Shown here in pieces: positions 5,690-5,857 of a stretch of 5,857 nt of DNA (the first letter of the stretch is position 1; every line of letters begins with the position of its first letter). Position numbers and translations under genes: made by a program. The notes under the pieces are model-generated. The model did not search any database. It had not been told where the DNA came from and saw only the letters and a list, made by a program, of their open reading frames with translations. The stretch covers positions 1 through 5,857 of the forward strand of contig SLFB01000147.1 of assembly GCA_007124475.1 (NCBI GenBank), given 5' to 3'. The stretch is from Vibrio sp. GTDB lineage: Bacteria; Pseudomonadota; Gammaproteobacteria; Enterobacterales; Vibrionaceae.

Positions 5690-5727
5690 ATGGAAGGAAA
5701 GAGTTCGATTTGCCAGGGATTCTTGAA

Positions 5728-5760
5728 CCTGACAATAGCTAAAGAGAATTTAGCGACAGG
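5728..5760 (-). promoter_or_regulatory. Stem-loop in the upstream half of the mgtE operon leader
   Basis: GCTAAA (5738-5743) pairs perfectly with TTTAGC (5749-5754) around a 5-base loop, and outer arms CCTG (5728-5731) and CAGG (5757-5760) extend the stem across an asymmetric internal loop. No T-run follows on the minus strand, so it is not a terminator. It is a likely structural element of the leader RNA. Confidence 0.5.
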
Positions 5761-5843
5761 CTAGCAAGAAACCGTTGGTGTTTTCGAACCATCGAAAAGA
5801 CCATACTGTGATATTCGACTACTCGACGAGTCCATAGGTTTCT

Positions 5844-5849
5844 ATTGTA
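5844..5849 (-). promoter_or_regulatory. Possible -10 box for the CBS-mgtE operon
   Basis: The minus strand reads TACAAT here, 5 of 6 matches to TATAAT. The matching -35 box would lie outside the window, so this cannot be confirmed. If used, transcription starts near 5837 and the leader is about 340 bases long. Confidence 0.35.
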
Positions 5850-5857
5850 CCTCGATA

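Larger units (their letters stand above)
5494..5857 (-). promoter_or_regulatory. Long structured 5' leader of the CBS-mgtE operon, candidate RNA switch
   Basis: These 364 bases contain no credible gene and, read on the minus strand, lead into the CBS-mgtE operon. Elements in order of transcription: a possible -10 box near 5849-5844, a possible closing helix AGAAACC/GGTTTCT (5843-5837 with 5773-5767), a stem-loop at 5760-5728, three ATTAACG repeats, a TGAGC/GCTCA pairing (5611-5607 with 5574-5570), a 9-bp hairpin and the Shine-Dalgarno hairpin. I do not see the conserved core of the M-box (ykoK) magnesium riboswitch. Mg2+ or another signal as the ligand is a hypothesis from context; the transcription start is not proven. 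Confidence 0.5.

Noticed and set aside
5761..5835. 24-codon ORF in the leader on the minus strand
   Set aside because: It has no Shine-Dalgarno, would start almost at the predicted transcription start, and has no features that mark it as coding.
5494..5857. M-box (ykoK) magnesium riboswitch upstream of mgtE
   Set aside because: The leader was read on the minus strand for the conserved M-box block (GUUAGGUGAGGCU and following parts) and nothing similar was found; a covariance search should confirm this.

Overview
The window looks like chromosomal DNA of a gammaproteobacterium, most likely a Vibrio close to V. cholerae. This is inferred from the protein style, the moderate GC content and the gene set; no database search was possible. 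All four complete larger proteins belong to recognisable families. There is no rRNA, tRNA, insertion sequence, CRISPR array or phage gene.

Layout, left to right. (1) Bases 1-276 are the C-terminal end of an unrecognised + strand gene, followed by a strong hairpin in a convergent gap. (2) Bases 340-1872 hold two minus-strand genes, an AraC-family regulator and, 69 bases downstream of it, a LysE/RhtB-family exporter; the regulator probably controls the exporter. A perfect 13-bp inverted repeat ends 3 bases before the regulator's start codon. (3) Bases 1873-2173 are a divergent regulatory region with a good CRP site placed like a class II activator site over a plausible promoter, and a perfect 15-bp tandem duplication in the presumed 5' UTR. 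(4) Bases 2174-3541 encode a lipoprotein of the endonuclease/exonuclease/phosphatase (EEP) superfamily on the + strand. (5) A stem-loop terminator lies between this gene and the converging mgtE. (6) Bases 3604-5493 hold, on the minus strand, a stand-alone CBS-pair protein followed after 12 bases by the magnesium transporter gene mgtE, almost certainly one operon. (7) Bases 5494-5857 are non-coding and, read on the minus strand, form the 5' leader of this operon.

The most interesting part is that leader. Its last 33 bases fold into a 12-bp stem that takes in the Shine-Dalgarno sequence and ends directly at the ATG of the CBS-protein gene. Upstream of it are a second stable hairpin, a repeat that could form an alternative helix, three copies of ATTAACG at an exact 13-base period, further stem-loops, and a possible -10 box near the window edge. 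This is the build of a translationally acting RNA switch in front of a magnesium transporter operon, but it does not look like the M-box or the mgtA leader as I know them. The ligand, if any, is unknown. The stand-alone CBS protein resembles the CBS pair of MgtE but lacks its acidic cluster, so it may be a partner or modulator of the transporter.
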